From assembly GCA_020853235.1 (NCBI GenBank), contig JADYZG010000029.1, positions 62,001 to 126,000 on the forward strand: a stretch of 64,000 nucleotides of DNA, read 5' to 3'. Both the position numbers and the translations under genes were made by a program. Source of the DNA: a bacterium (GTDB lineage Bacteria > Patescibacteriota > Dojkabacteria > GCA-002793355). A model generated the notes under the pieces. The model worked only from the letters and a program-made list of their open reading frames with translations. It was not told where the DNA came from and did not search any database. How positions within the stretch are numbered: position 1 is the first letter of the stretch; each line of letters starts with the position of its first letter. Of the stretch, positions 60,752 through 64,000 are shown piece after piece.

Positions 60752-61885
60752 ATGGGTAATGACCTTATTACTGCCGTTAATCAAATTTGTGCAGAACGCG
60801 GAGTAGATCCAACAATTGTTTTTACTGCATTACAAACTGCAATTGCAGATGCATATAAGAAAGAGAATGGAGAAGAGACAAAAGTTAAGGTTGAAATTGA
60901 TCGACTTTCTGGGAGCTTCCATATGTACATTATCAAGGAAGTTGTTAAAACCATTGAGGATGAAAAAAATCAACTGTCACTTGCAGAAGCGAAAAAATTT
61001 TCTAATGAAGTGAAAATAGGAGACGAACTCGAAATAGAAATTCCTGTCGGATCATTAGGTCGTATTGCAGCACAAGTCGCCAAATACACTGTTTTAAGCA
61101 AAATCCGAGATGCAGAACGAGAAGCAGTGGTTGAATTCTATTCTCAGAGACTTGGTGAAATTGTTACTGGAAAAGTACAAGGTGTCCGAGCAAATCTTGT
61201 TTTGGTTGAACTTGAAAAAGGTGTCGGAGAAATGCCAGAAGAGGAGCAAATTAAAATGGAATTCTACGAAATTGGTAAGCGATATCGATTCTTAGTTAAA
61301 GAACTTATCAACGAAGAGAACAATCGACATGTGATTCTTTCTAGAAGCGATGAAGGATTTGTTAAAGCACTCTTCGCAATGGAAGTTCCAGAAATTTCAA
61401 ACGATCAAGTAGAAATTAAAGGCATTGCACGATTCGCAGGAATGCGATCGAAAGTTGCAGTTGCATCAAACCAAGAAGGATTGGATCCACAAGGTGCCTG
61501 TATTGGTCAGAGAGGTATGCGTATCAATGCAATTATGAATGAACTTGGTGAAGAGAAAGTAGATATCGTTCGTTGGGATTTTGACATCATTGAATACATT
61601 AAAAATTCCTTATCACCAGCTACGGTAACGAAAGTTCTTTATAATCATGCACGAGCAGTAGCAGTTGTCGTTGTTCCCGAAGATCAGCTCTCACTTGCAA
61701 TCGGTCGAGAAGGAACGAATGTTCGATTGGCATCGATCTTAACTGGCGTCGAAATTAGCGTTGTTCAGGAAGGCGAAGAACCAAAAGAGAAAGCAGAGCT
61801 TCCAAAGAAGGAAAAGGTAACCAAAGAAGAAAAGCCAAAAGCGGTAAAGAAAGTAGTTAAGAAAAAAGCAGCAGCTAAGAAATAA
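60752..61885 (+). CDS. nusA: Transcription factor NusA
   Basis: S1/KH layout; DPQGACIGQRGMRINAIMNELGEEKVDIVRWD; Lys-rich tail. Confidence 0.96.
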   Translation: MGNDLITAVNQICAERGVDPTIVFTALQTAIADAYKKENGEETKVKVEIDRLSGSFHMYIIKEVVKTIEDEKNQLSLAEAKKFSNEVKIGDELEIEIPVGSLGRIAAQVAKYTVLSKIRDAEREAVVEFYSQRLGEIVTGKVQGVRANLVLVELEKGVGEMPEEEQIKMEFYEIGKRYRFLVKELINEENNRHVILSRSDEGFVKALFAMEVPEISNDQVEIKGIARFAGMRSKVAVASNQEGLDPQGACIGQRGMRINAIMNELGEEKVDIVRWDFDIIEYIKNSLSPATVTKVLYNHARAVAVVVVPEDQLSLAIGREGTNVRLASILTGVEISVVQEGEEPKEKAELPKKEKVTKEEKPKAVKKVVKKKAAAKK

Positions 61886-61903
61886 TCTGAGTTAAACCGA
61901 ACC

Positions 61904-63445
61904 ATGGCAGAAACACCAAAACTTCCACGAAACCCAATTGTCGTCGTACTTGGTCATGTAGACCATGGTAAGACTTCGCTTCTTGATGCTATTCGGAATA
62001 CATCGATGCAAAAAAGCGAGGCAGGAGGAATTACCCAGAATATTTATATTTCGAATGTTGTATGGAAAGGCGATACAATTACTTTTGTTGATACGCCGGG
62101 TCACGAAGTTTTCAGTTTAATGCGTGTTAATGGAGGAAAGGTCGCCGATATCGCTTTTTTGATCGTTGCTGCCGACGAAGGTGTTCAGCCACAAACTTTG
62201 GAATCGATTGATATCATTCAGTCGAATCACATGAAGTATATTGTTGTTATTACAAAATGTGACAAAGAAGAAGCAAATCCAGAAAAAGTTAAAACAGAGT
62301 TGATGACGCGTGGTGTTTATCTAGAAGGTTTCGGCGGTGATGTTCCTTTTGTTGAAGTTTCAGCAGTTACAAAGAAAGGTCTAGACACGCTCTTGGATCT
62401 TGTATATCTCTATGCTGATGTTGAAAAGCTTCTCGATGATGATCACGAAAAGGTCAAATTGTTCGAAGCTTTCGGTGAAGCAAGTACCGAAGTTAAGGTT
62501 CACGGCGTTGTTCTAGATAGTTCTGTCGATAAAGCACTAGGAAAACAAGCATTCTGTGTCTTACGAATGGGAACTATTAAGAAGGGCGACACTCTGCTTT
62601 TTGGTCCAGTAAAAGAACGGGTAGGATTACTCTTTGATGCAAACAAGAAACCAATTTCAGAAGTTACGCCGGGTATGGCATTTATTGCTACAGGACTTTC
62701 GGAACTTCCAATGACGGGTGTTGATATTGTTGATATTAATTCCTCAGAAGTTGTGTCTATTGTTGAAAAGAAATTCACACTCACACAAACAGTTGAGAAA
62801 AAATCATCTCAAGAATTACTTGACGATTTATTCAACGAAGGCACAGAAACCGTTATTCCTGTTATTTTGAAGACTGATGTTAATGCATCATTGTTCTCTA
62901 TTCTTCCAACTTTCGAAAAATTTAACAAAGACAACATTAAAGTAAAAGTTATTTCTAGTGGTGTTGGTGCAATCTCAATGAGTGATGTCGAGACAGCAAA
63001 GACATTTAAGGCTTTATTGATTGGTTTCAGAGTAAAAGTTCCAAATGATGTTACCGATTACGCAAAACAGCAAGGTGTAACACTCTCGACCTTTGATATT
63101 GTCTACCATCTATACGACTTAATCGAAAAATTTGTTAAGAAAACCGCAGGTGGAGACGAAGTTCAAGAAACAATTATCGGTACAGGTAGGGTTAAGAAAG
63201 TATTCGTACTTTCCGATGGCGAAACAGTTATTGGTAACGTTATTACTGACGGAGAAGCGAAGCGAAACTCGATTGTTCGCGTAACTCGAGAAGGCGAGGT
63301 TGTTGGTAACTTCCAAGTTCAATCTCTTAAGATTCTTAAAGAAGAAAAGAAAGTTGTTAAGAAAGGGTCAGAATGTGGAGTTAACATTGGTAAAATCTCT
63401 GTAGAAATCAAAGAAGAGGATTTATTGACCTATATTGCGAAATAA
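61904..63445 (+). CDS. infB: Translation initiation factor IF-2, short N-terminus
   Basis: RNPIVVVLGHVDHGKTSLLDAIR...FVDTPGHEVFSLMR. Confidence 0.97.
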   Translation: MAETPKLPRNPIVVVLGHVDHGKTSLLDAIRNTSMQKSEAGGITQNIYISNVVWKGDTITFVDTPGHEVFSLMRVNGGKVADIAFLIVAADEGVQPQTLESIDIIQSNHMKYIVVITKCDKEEANPEKVKTELMTRGVYLEGFGGDVPFVEVSAVTKKGLDTLLDLVYLYADVEKLLDDDHEKVKLFEAFGEASTEVKVHGVVLDSSVDKALGKQAFCVLRMGTIKKGDTLLFGPVKERVGLLFDANKKPISEVTPGMAFIATGLSELPMTGVDIVDINSSEVVSIVEKKFTLTQTVEKKSSQELLDDLFNEGTETVIPVILKTDVNASLFSILPTFEKFNKDNIKVKVISSGVGAISMSDVETAKTFKALLIGFRVKVPNDVTDYAKQQGVTLSTFDIVYHLYDLIEKFVKKTAGGDEVQETIIGTGRVKKVFVLSDGETVIGNVITDGEAKRNSIVRVTREGEVVGNFQVQSLKILKEEKKVVKKGSECGVNIGKISVEIKEEDLLTYIAK

Positions 63446-63462
63446 ATTGTCAACTGCCTTAA

Positions 63463-64000
63463 ATGCTCGCGGAGACTGCAATTGATGAGACTGGAAGGCA
63501 AAAGAATCCATTGACTCGGTTCGGTTATATTGCACCGTCTGCTAACAAAACAGATGCAAATAAGGCAGTATCTGAACTGAAAAAATCACTCGTTAGCCAA
63601 TCTTTGGAACAAGTGATTGAAAAAAACAAATTTTACGTTGAGAAAACTACAATAGATGGGCGGGATATCGTTCTTTGTTCATGCGTACCTAAAGAAGCGA
63701 GTAGAATAATAGGAGTGACCGGTGTAAATGTGGAAGGATTTTCTTCAATCCACGATGTAAGATCGATATACAAAAAAATCGCTAGTACTAGGCCATATGT
63801 AGAAGTCGACGACAAAAAGAAATCAATCTATATTTTCCAAGGATTGGATCCGAACGCTTTTTACACACAAAATGAAATTGAGTTTCTAGAAGGTAGAGGA
63901 GACATTGCTTTGGGTTATACTGAGCATGGATTCAGTTCATATTTGATCGCTCTAAACGCACAAAATCCTAAGACTGAATTAGCTCACGAGCTCGCCCATA
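63463..64000 (+). CDS. Putative zinc metalloprotease-like protein, partial
   Basis: Open frame from ATG 63463 to the window edge ending ...KTELAHELAH, an HExxH motif. Confidence 0.6.
   Translation, partial: MLAETAIDETGRQKNPLTRFGYIAPSANKTDANKAVSELKKSLVSQSLEQVIEKNKFYVEKTTIDGRDIVLCSCVPKEASRIIGVTGVNVEGFSSIHDVRSIYKKIASTRPYVEVDDKKKSIYIFQGLDPNAFYTQNEIEFLEGRGDIALGYTEHGFSSYLIALNAQNPKTELAHELAH

Overview
This window looks like a compact, AT-rich bacterial chromosome segment. The gene style (short IF-2 and AlaRS, PrgI/VirB4-like genes, small secreted proteins) resembles a Candidate Phyla Radiation/Patescibacteria genome; that lineage call is inference. Housekeeping content: rpoB-rpoC-rpsL-rpsG-rplY, grpE-dnaK, dnaJ, nusA-infB, lepA, alaS, ruvX/yqgF, mltG, an LCP protein, an Fe/Mn SOD and four tRNAs (His-GTG, Ala-CGC, Arg-TCG, Ser-TGA). 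Accessory content: (i) a decayed island at the 3' end of tRNA-His, with an internally deleted serine recombinase, a type III restriction-like C-terminal fragment and recurring scar-like repeats; (ii) two DsbA-like proteins plus VKOR; (iii) a four-gene operon of a carnitine/choline acyltransferase-like protein, a nicotianamine-synthase-like protein, an MBL-fold hydrolase and a frameshifted small ORF, which is the best candidate for an undescribed pathway; (iv) PrgI/VirB4-like genes; (v) a sortase, an orphan solute-binding protein and a giant Ig/cadherin-like surface protein. Sequence-level signals: a CIRCE variant before grpE-dnaK, a recurring TATAAT-N5-ATG arrangement suggesting leaderless transcripts, convergent genes whose stop codons interlock, a U_UUU_UUC frameshift site in a Nudix gene, a heptanucleotide repeat just inside an ORF, and a hairpin-rich 172-bp duplication behind tRNA-Arg. 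All calls are from reading the sequence by eye; no searches were run.
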